From: Methanoculleus sp.
Lineage (GTDB): Archaea; Halobacteriota; Methanomicrobia; Methanomicrobiales; Methanoculleaceae
Assembly: GCF_020696975.1 (NCBI RefSeq)
Contig: NZ_JAJGBK010000032.1
Coordinates: 186,001 to 250,000, forward strand
Direction of reading: 5' to 3'
DNA: 64,000 nt
Position numbers and translations under genes: made by a program. Numbering within the stretch: the stretch's first letter is position 1; each line of letters begins with the position of its first letter. Below the pieces are notes generated by a model. It was not told where the DNA came from, did no database searches, and worked only from the letters and a program-made list of their open reading frames with translations. This document shows, piece after piece, positions 22,459-32,355 of this stretch.

Positions 22459-24720
22459 TCACCGGCGGCGCATCAGGCGGCGGACTGTCTCGACAAATCC
22501 TCCCGTCTCAAAACCGCTCTTGACGATATAGGCATCCGCCCCGACCGCCCTCCCCTGCTCCCGATCTTCGGGCGAGTCGAGCGAGGTGACCAGCACCACA
22601 GGAAGACCGGCGGGGTGCCGATCTTCGGCACGGATCTTCTCTGTGAGGGCAAAACCGTTCATCCGGGGCATATCCACGTCCGAGACGACCATATCAAACT
22701 CATGCTCCTTAAGTTTTGCGAGCGCATCGATGCCGTCGACTGCGGTCTCTACCTGATATCCGGCTCCTTCAAGGACATTCTGCAGCAGGACCCGCGATGT
22801 GACCGAATCCTCCACGACCAGGATCTGCCGGGGGGCCTCGTCCGGGAGTGGCGGGGGAGGGACCGGCCGCTCCGTCTGCGTCGCGTCCTGGATCAGTTCG
22901 AGGGGATCGAGGACAAGCGCCACCCTCCCGTCCCCGAGGATCACGGCCCCGTCGATCCTCCGGACGAAGCGCAGCTGGCTCCCGAGCGGCCGGACGACGA
23001 TCTCCTGCACCCGGATCACCTCGTCGACCAGGCATGCGATCTTTCCTGCACCGTAGGCGATGATGACCAGGGATGCCGGGCGGTCCTCCCCGGACGGAGG
23101 GCCGGATGGGGGGATTCCCAGGACGTCGGTGAGCCGGACGATCTCGATCGTCTCCCCCGCAACCCGGGCTGTCGGGCGGCCGTCGTTCAGGCTCAGGTCC
23201 TTTGGGCGCACCCGGAGGACCTGCTTGACCTGCTGCATGGGCAGAACGTAGATCTGCTTCTCCGACCGGACAAGGAGCCCGCGGAGGGTGGCCATCCTGA
23301 CCGGGACGACCAGGGTGATCGTGGTCCCCCGGCCTCTCGTCGAGGAGACCGTCACCTCCCCCCCGAGACGGGAGACGGTGTCTTCCACGATCGCAAGCCC
23401 AAGCCCCCTCCCCGAGAGGTCGGTGACGACCCGGCTTGTCGTCATCCCCGACCTGAATATGAGCCAGATCGCCTCGCTGTCCGTGAGGGCCGCATTCTCG
23501 CCGGCGGTCACCACCCCGTTCTCAACGGCCATCCGCCGGATCTCGTTGCCGTCGATGCCCGCGCCGTCATCGGCCACCTCGATCCCGACCCTGCTCCCCG
23601 AACGGGGAGAGACCCGGATCCGGACGGTGCCGCCGGCCGGTTTCTTCCGCGCAATCCGGGTCTCCGGGTCCTCAATGCCGTGATCGATGCTGTTGCGGAC
23701 AAGATGCATGATCGGCTCCCGGAGCGCATCCAGGATCCGCCGGTCCACCTCGATATCCCCCCCCTCGATCATGAGGTCGACCGATTTGCCCGACGTCCGG
23801 GAGAACTCCCGGACAAACGCAGAGAACGGTGCAAGCATGCTTGCGGCCGGAAGCAGGGCGGCGTCGCGGATCAGGTCGGAGATCTCGGTGGTGCTCGCCT
23901 CGAGTGCCGACCGGTCGATCTCCATGGCACGCAGGTGCGTAGCGAGGTCGTGCTGCAGGTAGGTCACGAACTCACGGTTGTACTCCAGGAACTCGACCGC
24001 CCTCTGGAGCGGGAGGACCAGTTCGGGAGGGATCACCGCCTTCTCTTCACCGAACGCCTTTCTGCGGATAAGGTGCAGGTCGTTGAATGCCTGGGAGTGT
24101 TTCCACTGCCAGAGGGCGAAACGCCCCCCCATCTCCTCGAGTTCGCGTATCCGCTGCGTGATGAAGAGCCGCGTCGTGAGGAGGTCGTCCGCCCCGGCAG
24201 TAAGCAGGTCGAGTTTCTGGGCTGCAATCCGGACAGTGCCGCCGTTCTGACCATGCCCTGCCGCCTCCCCCCCGGGAGCGCGGCTCTCCCTGACGGCCGG
24301 GTCCGTCCTTTCCCGGGATCCCTTTCCCGAAGGAATGGCCCGGAGCGCTCCGATCACCTCCCCCGGGGTGTTCGGCGGCCGCTCGCCCCGGAGAAGCGCC
24401 TTCACCACCGCGAGCGTCCGGTGGAAGAGGTCGAAGTCGTCGACACCGGGGGTGTACTCGCCCCGTTTTACCAGGGCAAAGACGGTCTCGAGGGTCTGGC
24501 AGACCGACTCGATCTCCCGGAGGTTGACCGCACGTGCGGCCCCCTTCAGGCTGTGGATCCTCCGGTAGACCGACTCGACCAGCGCGGGCTCCGATCCCGA
24601 TTTCTCGAGGTCGATGAGTCCTGCGGTGATCGACTCAAGATACTCCTCCGCCTCCTCGCGAAAGGTCTCGAGGAGATGAGCGCGGAATGCATCGTTCGAT
24701 CCGGCCATGGCCAATTGCAT
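22459..24720 (-). CDS. CheA-type chemotaxis kinase with C-terminal receiver domain
   Basis: A 753-residue hybrid. Order: HPt domain with phospho-His in YRRIHSLKGAARAVN (about H56), a linker, dimerisation region, HATPase_c (LVRNSIDHGIEDPETR, ADDGAGIDGNEIR, GRGLGLAIVEDTV), CheW-like domain (LRGLLVRSEKQIYVLPMQQV onward), and REC (ILVVEDSVTSRVLL, Asp in MVVSDVDMPRMNG). Such CheA-CheY fusions occur in non-flagellar signalling pathways. The start overlaps the chemoreceptor stop as TGATG; GTG or ATG options nearby change little. It is followed by two histidine kinase genes on the same strand. Confidence 0.92.
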   Translation of the reverse strand: MQLAMAGSNDAFRAHLLETFREEAEEYLESITAGLIDLEKSGSEPALVESVYRRIHSLKGAARAVNLREIESVCQTLETVFALVKRGEYTPGVDDFDLFHRTLAVVKALLRGERPPNTPGEVIGALRAIPSGKGSRERTDPAVRESRAPGGEAAGHGQNGGTVRIAAQKLDLLTAGADDLLTTRLFITQRIRELEEMGGRFALWQWKHSQAFNDLHLIRRKAFGEEKAVIPPELVLPLQRAVEFLEYNREFVTYLQHDLATHLRAMEIDRSALEASTTEISDLIRDAALLPAASMLAPFSAFVREFSRTSGKSVDLMIEGGDIEVDRRILDALREPIMHLVRNSIDHGIEDPETRIARKKPAGGTVRIRVSPRSGSRVGIEVADDGAGIDGNEIRRMAVENGVVTAGENAALTDSEAIWLIFRSGMTTSRVVTDLSGRGLGLAIVEDTVSRLGGEVTVSSTRGRGTTITLVVPVRMATLRGLLVRSEKQIYVLPMQQVKQVLRVRPKDLSLNDGRPTARVAGETIEIVRLTDVLGIPPSGPPSGEDRPASLVIIAYGAGKIACLVDEVIRVQEIVVRPLGSQLRFVRRIDGAVILGDGRVALVLDPLELIQDATQTERPVPPPPLPDEAPRQILVVEDSVTSRVLLQNVLEGAGYQVETAVDGIDALAKLKEHEFDMVVSDVDMPRMNGFALTEKIRAEDRHPAGLPVVLVTSLDSPEDREQGRAVGADAYIVKSGFETGGFVETVRRLMRRR

Positions 24721-27101
24721 CAGACCCGGTACTGCTGGGTGATCCTCTTCAGGCGGTCGCCGAGTTCGTGCAGGTCCTCGGCGGTCTTCTCCGCCTTGTG
24801 GGTGGTCTCAAGGTTCTTCTGGGCGGCGTCGCGGATATTCTCCATTGCCCGCGAGATCTGGTCGATTCCCGCTGCCTGTGTCTGGATCGAGGCCGCGATC
24901 TCGATGACCTCTTGCGAAGTGTCCGCGATCGACCGGGCGAGCACCTCGATCGCCTCCTGGGCGTTGCTCGTCAGCCGTGAGGCATCCGCGACGGACCGGA
25001 TCCCCTGCTCGGTCGAGACCGCGGTCGAGGAGACACCCCGCTGGATATCGGTGAGGATGACCCGGATGTTCGCGGTCGCCTTCTTTGACTGCTCGGCAAG
25101 GTTATGGATCTCGTTTGCGACGACCGCAAACCCTTTCCCGAACTCCCCGGCCTTTGCGGCCTCGATCGAGGCGTTCACCGCGAGCAGGTTGGACTGCTCG
25201 GAGATATCGGTCACTGTTGCGATGATCTCGCCGACCGCCTGGCTCTGCTCGGAGAGACGGATGACGTTTGCCCGGATGATATCCATCTGCCGCTGGATCT
25301 GCTCCATCCCGTCAAGGATCTCCCGGACGGATCTCTGGCCGTCTTTGGAGACGTCGAGCGCCCGCATCGCTTTCTCAGAGACTCCTTTCGTCTTCTGGTT
25401 CACGAGTTCGGTCTTCTTCCTGACGCTCTCGACCGAGTCGGAGGTCTCGTTCACCGTCGCGGCGGTCTGGGAACTGGCCGCGGAGAGTTCGTTCGTGACC
25501 GCCAGGATCTCGTTAGATGCAAGGGAGAGGACCGAGACCCCTTCGTAGAGCTCCTCGCTGATCAGTTTCATCAGCCGCGAGAGTTCGATCCCGATGGTGT
25601 TGAGGGCGTCACGGTAGGCGACGAACTCCCCGGCAACCGGGATCTTCTCGTCGAACCGGGCGGTGAAGTCGCCGGAAGCGTAATATCCGGCAAGCCGCAT
25701 CGCCTCGTTCACCGGTTCGGTTATCGATTCGAGGGTTTTGTTGAACCCGGCGATGATCATACGGTAACCGCCGCGAAACGCCTTCTCGTCGCCGCGGATC
25801 GAGAGGTCCCCCGCACGGGCGGCGTCCGTGAGTTTGATCGTCTCCTTGTGGAGGTGGTCGAGGGACTGGACCATCATCGCGAGCGCGGGACGGATCTCGT
25901 CGCCCTCGTCGGTGACCGGGAACTCCTGGACATACTCCCCGAGGGCGATCTTTTTGAGGTTCCCGACGACGTTCGTCTGGAGATCGCCGGCAAACTCATC
26001 CATCGTGGCGGCCATGACCCCTATCTCGTCCTGCCGCTTGATGTTGAGCCGGGCGGAGAGGTGGCCGTTGCGGAGTTCTTTGAGCATCAACACGACCTGC
26101 TGCAGGGGCTCGGAGATAGAACGGCCGAAGAGAATGGCTATCGCGACGCCGATGGCGATGGATGCCAGGACGACGACGATGATCGTGTTGCGGATGGTGT
26201 CGATCGGCCCGGTGAAATCGGAGAGATCGGCGCGCGAGACGATGTACCAGTCGAGCGGCTCGTAGTAGGTGTAGGCGTCGATCATATCGGTGCCGTCGAT
26301 CTCGTGGCGGATGACCCCGACCTTGTTCTCGAACATCTCCTGGACGAAGCCCTCGCCGGCCCAGTTCTCACCCTCAAGGGAGGGGTGCACAAGGACCTGC
26401 CCGGTGCTGTCGATGACGAACATATAGCCGTTCCTGCCGATGACCGTGTCCTTGAGGCTCGCCTTGACGACGTCAAGGGTCTCCTGCTCCTCGGTCCCGA
26501 CGAAGAGGACTCCGACGATCTTGCCGTTGCTGTCCTTTATCGGCTCGTACGCCGTGACGTAGCGCTTGCCGAAGAGGTCCCTGCTCCCGTAATAGGTCTC
26601 TCCCTGGTTGACGACGACGTCGTAGACGTTCTGGGTCAGCTCGGTCCCGACCGCCCGCGTGCCGTCGGTCCCGATGACGTTCGTGGAGACCCGGACAGCA
26701 TGATCGTCGTTCACCTGAAAGACCGTCGCTGCGCCCCCGACCAGGGACTGGACCTGGTCGACGATCTCGAAGTTGTCGTTGATGATGTAGGGGTTGGCGT
26801 TCTCGTTGACCAGCGCCAGTTTTCCATCGATCACCTCGGGCGTGCCGCGAGCGTAGAAGTTCTCCCGGAGGACGTTGAGGTCGCTGTTCACCTTGTTGCG
26901 GGTGAGTTTGTAGACGTCGTTGGTCCATCCCCTTGCATCAAGCACCTGTGTCTCAAGCAGCGTCTCGATCTGGTCGTTGATCACACTGCTCGAACTGGTA
27001 TACGCTACCACGCCGAGCATAAGCGCCGGGATGATCGCAAGAAAGAGGCAGATGACGAGGATCTTCGTCCCGACTTTCATGTCAGAGAAAAATGTGAGCA
27101 T
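24720..27101 (-). CDS. Methyl-accepting chemotaxis protein with double-Cache-like sensor
   Basis: A 793-residue chemoreceptor. TM1 at about residues 11-34, an extracytoplasmic Cache-type sensor (about 35-300, with [19 protein letters not shown]), TM2 near 312-335, HAMP regions, then a long cytoplasmic coil ending in the signalling tip [20 protein letters not shown] and [18 protein letters not shown]. The Cache domain should bind a small external ligand. GGGGAGGGGAACGG upstream of ATG 27101 is a good ribosome site; a 16-residue longer frame is rejected. The stop overlaps the cheA start. Confidence 0.93.
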   Translation of the reverse strand: MLTFFSDMKVGTKILVICLFLAIIPALMLGVVAYTSSSSVINDQIETLLETQVLDARGWTNDVYKLTRNKVNSDLNVLRENFYARGTPEVIDGKLALVNENANPYIINDNFEIVDQVQSLVGGAATVFQVNDDHAVRVSTNVIGTDGTRAVGTELTQNVYDVVVNQGETYYGSRDLFGKRYVTAYEPIKDSNGKIVGVLFVGTEEQETLDVVKASLKDTVIGRNGYMFVIDSTGQVLVHPSLEGENWAGEGFVQEMFENKVGVIRHEIDGTDMIDAYTYYEPLDWYIVSRADLSDFTGPIDTIRNTIIVVVLASIAIGVAIAILFGRSISEPLQQVVLMLKELRNGHLSARLNIKRQDEIGVMAATMDEFAGDLQTNVVGNLKKIALGEYVQEFPVTDEGDEIRPALAMMVQSLDHLHKETIKLTDAARAGDLSIRGDEKAFRGGYRMIIAGFNKTLESITEPVNEAMRLAGYYASGDFTARFDEKIPVAGEFVAYRDALNTIGIELSRLMKLISEELYEGVSVLSLASNEILAVTNELSAASSQTAATVNETSDSVESVRKKTELVNQKTKGVSEKAMRALDVSKDGQRSVREILDGMEQIQRQMDIIRANVIRLSEQSQAVGEIIATVTDISEQSNLLAVNASIEAAKAGEFGKGFAVVANEIHNLAEQSKKATANIRVILTDIQRGVSSTAVSTEQGIRSVADASRLTSNAQEAIEVLARSIADTSQEVIEIAASIQTQAAGIDQISRAMENIRDAAQKNLETTHKAEKTAEDLHELGDRLKRITQQYRV

Positions 27102-27237
27102 GCTGTATCCGTTCCCCTCCCCGGTATGACTAAATAGATTGATGCACACCGTGGGTTAAATAATGTTCTGTCGGTAAATCGGCGTATTTGGTGGCTATTT
27201 TACCTAACCGCACAAGAATCGGATGTTCTGCTCCAGA

Positions 27238-28191
27238 TTACTGGACCGGCATCTTCGGATCGGCAAGGATCGCTCCCGCGTCCAGAACGACCCGCGAGCC
27301 TTCCGTGATACCGAGCAGATACCGTGGGTCGATAGGCGTCGTGCCGGGTTGTACGGGAGCGAGGTCGCCGGTCGGCGTGGTCCCGATGTCCGTGATATAA
27401 TCCGCGAGGATCCCGAACGTCATCGTCCCGTCCGAGAGGACGATGACCCTGTTGAGGTCGGTCAGCCCCTGCTCCGGGATCGAGAAGAACCGGGCAAGGT
27501 CGACGACGGAGATGATCTCCCCTCGTACGGCACAGATCCCGGCGATGAAATCGGGCACCCCGGGGACGGGGGTGATCTCGCGGATGATGAAGACCTCCCG
27601 GATGTATCGTGTCTCGATGGCGTACTCGCGGGAAGCGAGCCGAAACGTGAGGATCTCTGACAGCCCGGTCTCATGCGCCCCTTCCTCCACCTGTGCAATC
27701 GCTCGCGCCCGTTCTGCGAGAACCGCGCCGGCCTTTCCTATCTCCGGGAGTCCCTCCTCGCCGGCCGAATGGAGGGGGAGCCGCTCGCGCTCTTGTGCTG
27801 CACAGAGTGCACCGGGGTCGTGGATAAGGACTGTCCCGTCCCCGGCCGGGAATACCCCGGGAGGCGTGGCCGTGCCGCCGTCAGCGACGGGCGGGAGCGT
27901 ACCTTCCCGCACCCCCTGCACCCCGTCCACCCGGAGGGCCATGCAGTCTGAGCCGGGACGGACGATGATGAGGACGTCGGTCGCGAGAGGCGGGCGGTCA
28001 GGGAGGCCGAGGAGTCCCCGGACCGGGTAGACCGGGACGGTCCTCCCGTGCAGGTTCATGGTGCCCTCCGCCCCCCCGTGCTCGGCCCCGGGGGAGAGCG
28101 CCACCATGCTGACGACCTGCCGGACGACGGCCAGGGGGAGGGCGCAGGTCACCCCCGCAACGGTGAAGAACAGGAGATGTGAGCGGTTCAT
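27238..28191 (-). CDS. Tandem CheW-domain adaptor protein
   Basis: A 317-residue protein with two CheW domains. The first (about 1-130: LLFFTVAGVTCALPLAVVRQVV, YPVRGLLGLP) is divergent; the second (about 180-317: ILTFRLASREYAIETRYIREVF, PDFIAGICAVRGEIISVVDLARFF) is canonical. It should connect the chemoreceptor to the CheA hybrid. A TATA-like CTTTTATCTG at about 28214-28223 lies 23-32 bp before the ATG, so this gene likely starts the signalling transcript. A 136-bp gap with a second promoter-like sequence precedes the receptor gene. Confidence 0.9.
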   Translation of the reverse strand: MNRSHLLFFTVAGVTCALPLAVVRQVVSMVALSPGAEHGGAEGTMNLHGRTVPVYPVRGLLGLPDRPPLATDVLIIVRPGSDCMALRVDGVQGVREGTLPPVADGGTATPPGVFPAGDGTVLIHDPGALCAAQERERLPLHSAGEEGLPEIGKAGAVLAERARAIAQVEEGAHETGLSEILTFRLASREYAIETRYIREVFIIREITPVPGVPDFIAGICAVRGEIISVVDLARFFSIPEQGLTDLNRVIVLSDGTMTFGILADYITDIGTTPTGDLAPVQPGTTPIDPRYLLGITEGSRVVLDAGAILADPKMPVQ

Positions 28192-28235
28192 CGGTGTTCG
28201 AAGGTTGGTCCCGGGCAGATAAAAGGTTGCGGGGA

Positions 28236-29102
28236 TCAGAGCCCCGTAAGATCGATACCGCCGTTCGATGTGGTGATGGTGATCGTCGCCCCTCCCTCCC
28301 CGAGCGTGCCGGCAACCCGGGTTCCTGACGACTCCTCAACCTGGAGCGGGAGGTTGTTCACCGCTATTCTGCCGTTTGAGGTGGTGGCGACCAGGCGGGC
28401 ATTCAGGCTCTCCGCGAGCCGGAGCGCTATCGCGCCGTTGCTGGTGGTGACCGCCACATCGCCCCGGATAGCGTGGATGCCGGCGGTGATCGGGCCGTTT
28501 GATGTCCGCAGTTCCGCGATCCCCGCGGACTCCTCCACGGTGATCCCTGCGTTGCTCGTCCGTGCGGTGACGTAGCCTTCGGCGCCCCGCACCTCGATCG
28601 GGCCGTTCGAGGACTCTGCCGCAAGAGCGCCGCCGGGAGCGCTGTCAACCCGCACGGGGCCGTTTGAGGTCCGGAGTTCCGTTGCGTTCACCCGCACCCC
28701 GGAGAGGTCGATGGGACCGTTTGAACTCACGGCCTGCTGCAGGACGACGGTCGGCGGCAGGTGTATCGTGTAGCCCACGCTCACCCGCGGGTTTGTCCCG
28801 GTATGGACCGTCTCTATCCGGAGGGGATCGCCCTCCGTCACCACAATCTGGACCTTATCGAGTTCGGCCTGACCGTAGACGGACCGTTTGACCGCACTGA
28901 TTGCGATGGTCTCCCCCTCCCGGACGTCCACGGTCACGCCACCGTTTCGGTTGATCACGACGACTGCACTCCCGGGCTCTACCGTGACCGTCCGGTTGAA
29001 CTCCTCCGTCGTCTCAAGGCCCGGCACCCCGGTGCACCCGGGGAGAGCGGCGAAAACGATGAGGGCAGTGAGGGCCAGCGCTGCATACCCGATTCCCTGC
29101 AT
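28236..29102 (-). CDS. DUF4097 repeat lipoprotein
   Basis: A 288-residue protein. The N-terminal signal MQGIGYAALALTALIVFAALPGC ends in a lipobox LPGC, so it is predicted to be lipid-anchored outside the membrane. Eight copies of a TSNG/SSNG-type turn (SSNGPI, TSNGPV, SSNGPI, TSNAGI, TSNGPI, TSNGAI, TSNGRI, TSNGGI), spaced about 17-21 residues, form a beta-helix as in DUF4097 proteins. Function unknown. It follows an ABC-2 exporter by 24 bp. ATG 29102 is preferred for the signal peptide; GTG 29123 is possible. Confidence 0.87.
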   Translation of the reverse strand: MQGIGYAALALTALIVFAALPGCTGVPGLETTEEFNRTVTVEPGSAVVVINRNGGVTVDVREGETIAISAVKRSVYGQAELDKVQIVVTEGDPLRIETVHTGTNPRVSVGYTIHLPPTVVLQQAVSSNGPIDLSGVRVNATELRTSNGPVRVDSAPGGALAAESSNGPIEVRGAEGYVTARTSNAGITVEESAGIAELRTSNGPITAGIHAIRGDVAVTTSNGAIALRLAESLNARLVATTSNGRIAVNNLPLQVEESSGTRVAGTLGEGGATITITTSNGGIDLTGL

Positions 29103-29126
29103 GATTGCCTCTCTTGTGCTCACCCG

Positions 29127-29972
29127 TTATGTAACCACCGCCCGTTGAAACGTTCGGCGGGCGAGGAAGTACATCACCGTCGCAAACGCCACCAGGTAAG
29201 CGAACGATCCGAGGACGTCGGCCGTTGTGTAGGTGTAGCGGGCACCGACGGCGAAGAAGTCGCTGCCGAGAGCGAAGTAGCGGATGCCGCTGACCAGGTG
29301 GGTGAGCGGGTTGTAGATCGAGAGAGCCTGGAGGATCGGCGGGAATGCCTGGATGGGGTAGAGGGCGTTTGAGACGAAGAAGATCGGCAGCGTGAGGAGC
29401 GTGATGATCCCCTGCAGCCCTTCGGGTGTCTCAAGACGCATCGAGATTGTGGAGGAGAAGAGGAGGAACCCGAGCGAGAAGACGCCGACGAACGCGTATA
29501 TCCCGATGACCGAGACGGCGATCTGGACGGGCGAGAACCCGGGGAAGAACCGGACCCCGAGGAGGAGCCCGAAGGCCATAATGATGGAGACCTGGATGAA
29601 CGACTTCGTCATCCCCGAGAGGCTGACCCCCATCATGATGTGGGTCCGGGGCATGGGGCTCGCGAGCATCTCCCGCATCAGCCCCCAGTTTTTGTCGAAG
29701 AGGAGACTGATACCCCCAAAGAGGCTCGTAAAGAGGGTCGTCATCGCGATCACCCCGGCGGCCATGAAGGTGAGGTAGTCGACCGAGAAGACGCCCGGCG
29801 GGGGTGGGATGGCCGAGGTGAACCGGTTGAAGTTCGAGGACATCGCGACGCCGAAGAAAGCCATCCAGAGCGCCGGCTGCAGGAGCGATGCGAAGAGCTG
29901 CGTCCTGAAGCGGACGAACCGGATCATCTCCCGCCAGTAGACGGTGAGGAACTCCCATGCCATGCCGCTCAC
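29127..29972 (-). CDS. ABC-2 type transporter permease
   Basis: A 281-residue membrane protein with about six transmembrane segments and the ABC-2 signature region (PEGLQGIITLLTLPIFFVSNALYPIQAFPP then NPLTHLVSGIRYFALG). It is the membrane part of a drug, lipid or polysaccharide exporter of the DrrB/NodJ type. It overlaps the ATPase gene by 4 bp (ATGA), and both are probably co-expressed with the DUF4097 lipoprotein. Confidence 0.92.
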   Translation of the reverse strand: MSGMAWEFLTVYWREMIRFVRFRTQLFASLLQPALWMAFFGVAMSSNFNRFTSAIPPPPGVFSVDYLTFMAAGVIAMTTLFTSLFGGISLLFDKNWGLMREMLASPMPRTHIMMGVSLSGMTKSFIQVSIIMAFGLLLGVRFFPGFSPVQIAVSVIGIYAFVGVFSLGFLLFSSTISMRLETPEGLQGIITLLTLPIFFVSNALYPIQAFPPILQALSIYNPLTHLVSGIRYFALGSDFFAVGARYTYTTADVLGSFAYLVAFATVMYFLARRTFQRAVVT

Positions 29973-30919
29973 CCTGTGGTATCCCGCAGTTCTCTCCCCG
30001 TGTAGTGGACGAAGACATCGTCCATCGTCGGTTTCTTTAAGTTCACGCTCGATATCCCGATCCCGGCACCGCGTACCCGCTCGACGATTCTCGGGAGACA
30101 GTGGCTCCCGTCGGTTGAGATCGTGATCGAGAGCCCCCGGGGCGACTCCTTGATCGAGCGGACCTCCTCGACCCCCCGGAGGGTCTCCCGTGCTTTCCCG
30201 TCATCCTCGGTCTCCAGGTAGACGACATCCTCGCCGAGGGTGTTCTTCAGGGCATCCGGGGTGCCGGAGACGATGATCCTCCCGTCGTCGATGATGCTGA
30301 TCCTGTCCGAGAGCATATCGGCCTCTTCCATGTAGTGTGTCGTCAAAAATATCGTCGTCCCGGTCTTGTTCACCTGCCGGATATACTCCCACATCCGCAT
30401 CCGTGTCTGAGGGTCGAGCCCCTGTGTCGGTTCGTCGAGAAACAGGACTTTCGGCCGGGTCATCAGTCCCCGGGCGATCTGGAGCCGCCGTTTCATACCC
30501 CCGGAGAGGTTCTTTGTCCGCTCGTTCCGTTTCGGGTCAAGTTCCACGACCCGGAGCAGGTCGTCAATCCGCCGTCGACGCTCGTCGCGGGGAATACTGT
30601 AAAGCCGCCCGTGGAACTCCATCGTCTCCCAGACAGTGAGATCGCGATCGAGCACATCTTCCTGGAAGACGATGCCGATGGACTCCCGGACCCGTCCGGG
30701 TTCTTGTGCGACATCGTGGCCCGCCACCCGCACCGTGCCCTTCTGGAGCGGAAGGAGGGTTATCAGGATGTTGATGGTGGTGCTCTTTCCTGCTCCGTTC
30801 GGGCCGAGGAAGGAGAAGATCTCGCCTTTCCGGACGGTAAAACTGATGCCGCGTACCGCCGTAAAGCCGTCGAAGACATGCTCGAGGCCCCTGACCTCAA
30901 TGATATCGTCTCCTCCCAT
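29969..30919 (-). CDS. ABC exporter ATP-binding protein, DrrA type
   Basis: A 316-residue ATPase. Walker A FLGPNGAGKSTT (about 38-49), ABC signature LSGGMKRRL, Walker B KVLFLDEPTQGLD, and switch histidine LTTHYMEEAD. The C-terminal 80 residues carry the extension found in DrrA-type proteins. With the adjacent permease it forms an exporter whose substrate cannot be told from sequence. Confidence 0.93.
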   Translation of the reverse strand: MGGDDIIEVRGLEHVFDGFTAVRGISFTVRKGEIFSFLGPNGAGKSTTINILITLLPLQKGTVRVAGHDVAQEPGRVRESIGIVFQEDVLDRDLTVWETMEFHGRLYSIPRDERRRRIDDLLRVVELDPKRNERTKNLSGGMKRRLQIARGLMTRPKVLFLDEPTQGLDPQTRMRMWEYIRQVNKTGTTIFLTTHYMEEADMLSDRISIIDDGRIIVSGTPDALKNTLGEDVVYLETEDDGKARETLRGVEEVRSIKESPRGLSITISTDGSHCLPRIVERVRGAGIGISSVNLKKPTMDDVFVHYTGRELRDTTG

Positions 30920-31272
30920 CGGTCACCATCCCGCCCCGGTGCGGGAGCCGTATCCACATGCATGGTGCTGCCATATCTCCCTTTCCCTGCCGGGATGCGG
31001 CGGACCGGCCCGGAGGCCCGGGCGATCTCCGGCTCAGTCCCCCCGCCGCAACCCGGGCTGCGGGTCAGGTCGGTAAAACCGTTCCGGCATCTTGCCGGCA
31101 GCCGGTCCTGATAGATATTATGAAATACCAGAACCTCCCCATCCCATCTCAGAGACGGCATGTGCGGCTACCCCTCACCTATCGAGACCGGCAATCTCGG
31201 AGCCGGATCTCCAGATACCATCGTTCCAGGAGCCGGCGTGCCGAAAGGTAAGGAGCGGACGGGAGGACGGCG
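30920..31272. other. Divergent intergenic region
   Basis: A 353-bp region between the ABC exporter operon and a plus-strand secreted protein. A promoter-like TAGATATTATGAAATACC at about 31112-31129 could serve either strand, with long leaders (about 150 nt) both ways. No gene or repeat was identified. Confidence 0.45.
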
Positions 31273-31770
31273 GTGACCCGGCCCTTTCGTCCGGCCATTC
31301 CCCTTCTCATCCTCGTAGCGCTGGCCCTTGTCGCACCGGCAGGCGGGCTCGTGATCGAGAACGCCGACCTGACCCCGGCTGAGGTGAACCTCCTCTTTGC
31401 GATGCGGGAGTATACCCTGACCTACAACGGTTACGCCGACCGGCTGCCGGGATGGGTGACCGGACCGTTCGCGGATGAGAAGGTCAACCTTTACATCAAC
31501 TCCCCGGACGGCGTCCTGGTCATCGGGATCACCTTCCACGACCGCAAGATCCTCCAGTTCGATGCAAAAGGCCGCCCGGATCCGATCGTCACGGTGACCA
31601 CCGATGCCGCGACGGTAGAGGAAGTCATGGTCTCCGATCAGCCGTTTGACATGTTCCGGGCAGCGATGAGAAACGGGACCGTCACGGTCGAGGGAAACAC
31701 CCTCCTCGGGACGCTCCGAACGGGGATGGTCCTCTTCGGGCTCCGGGTGATGGACGTTCTCGGGCTGTAG
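31273..31770 (+). CDS. Hypothetical secreted or membrane-anchored protein
   Basis: A 165-residue protein with an N-terminal signal sequence (RPAIPLLILVALALVAPAGG, about residues 6-25). The mature part is not recognised; segments such as EKVNLYINSPDGVLVIGITF and ATVEEVMVSDQPFDMFRAAM hint at an alpha/beta fold like SCP2-type lipid-binding domains, but this is weak. The GTG start is preceded by GGAGGA at a suitable distance. No operon partner is evident. Confidence 0.65.
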   Translation: MTRPFRPAIPLLILVALALVAPAGGLVIENADLTPAEVNLLFAMREYTLTYNGYADRLPGWVTGPFADEKVNLYINSPDGVLVIGITFHDRKILQFDAKGRPDPIVTVTTDAATVEEVMVSDQPFDMFRAAMRNGTVTVEGNTLLGTLRTGMVLFGLRVMDVLGL

Positions 31771-31844
31771 CCGCGGGAAGAAGGGTTCGCCGGAGTACCT
31801 CTCGGGGAGGGACCTCTTGTGAGCCCGGGGTTCCGTGGAGAGCC

Positions 31845-31988
31845 TCAGAGCCCTGCGAGACGGATGCTGAATCCCAGGATTAGTCCCGACATGGCCGATG
31901 TTGCCGAAAGGGCCGCGAGCACGACGGCGTTCACCACCGGGCCGGTCATGAGCGGGATGAAGGTCGGGTTGCGCTGCAGCCGCTGCAT
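31845..31988 (-). CDS. Possible small membrane protein
   Basis: Forty-seven residues from MQRLQRNPTFIPLM, with a hydrophobic stretch VVNAVVLAALSATSAMSGLILGFSI that forms one or two membrane segments. AGGAGA directly precedes the ATG, a tight spacing. A longer open frame exists upstream but looks non-coding. A TATA-like AAATATTATCC lies at about 32071-32081 on this strand. Real expression is uncertain. Confidence 0.45.
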   Translation of the reverse strand: MQRLQRNPTFIPLMTGPVVNAVVLAALSATSAMSGLILGFSIRLAGL

Positions 31989-32186
31989 TCTCCTAAACGG
32001 TCTCGCGGTCGTTGAGATTGGGGGTTTGTAGCGCCGGATCTTCGTATGAACACCTCCCTGGAGACGGGTGGATAATATTTCTTGAATGCCGGTTGTTTCA
32101 CCGAATATTAACGATTGCGGTTTCGCTCTCCGGGGGGCCGGCGCCGCGACAGGTTTATCCGTTCTCCGGCGAGAGAACCCCCATAG

Positions 32187-32351
32187 ATGCATCGATACGT
32201 GAAAATCCTCCTCTACGGCATGCTGGCGTTTGCCGTCTTTGCCGGGATCAGTTTCACCATCAGCGGGCGGGTGAACTGGGTCTCTGCCGCGGCAACGGCC
32301 GTTGGGGTGATGATCGCATACTACTTCATCGGCCCCGGGCGGAGGCGGTGA
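32187..32351 (+). CDS. Small two-TM membrane protein before arginine deiminase
   Basis: A 54-residue protein beginning MHRYVKILLYGMLAF, with two hydrophobic segments (about residues 6-22 and 32-47) separated by ISGRVNW and a basic end GPGRRR. It ends 4 bp before the arginine deiminase ATG, so it is likely in the same transcript. It might assist arginine or ornithine movement or anchor the enzyme, but that is only inference from position. Confidence 0.6.
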   Translation: MHRYVKILLYGMLAFAVFAGISFTISGRVNWVSAAATAVGVMIAYYFIGPGRRR

Positions 32352-32355
32352 GAGG

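Noticed and set aside
22357-25548. A 1063-codon open frame on the plus strand
   Set aside because: It is a shadow of the CheA hybrid and chemoreceptor genes on the other strand. The sequence is low in structure, and the opposite frame has clear domains.
25104-27137. A 677-codon open frame on the plus strand
   Set aside because: It lies opposite the chemoreceptor, is Asp/Val/Leu-rich as antisense of GC-rich coding DNA, and has no motif.
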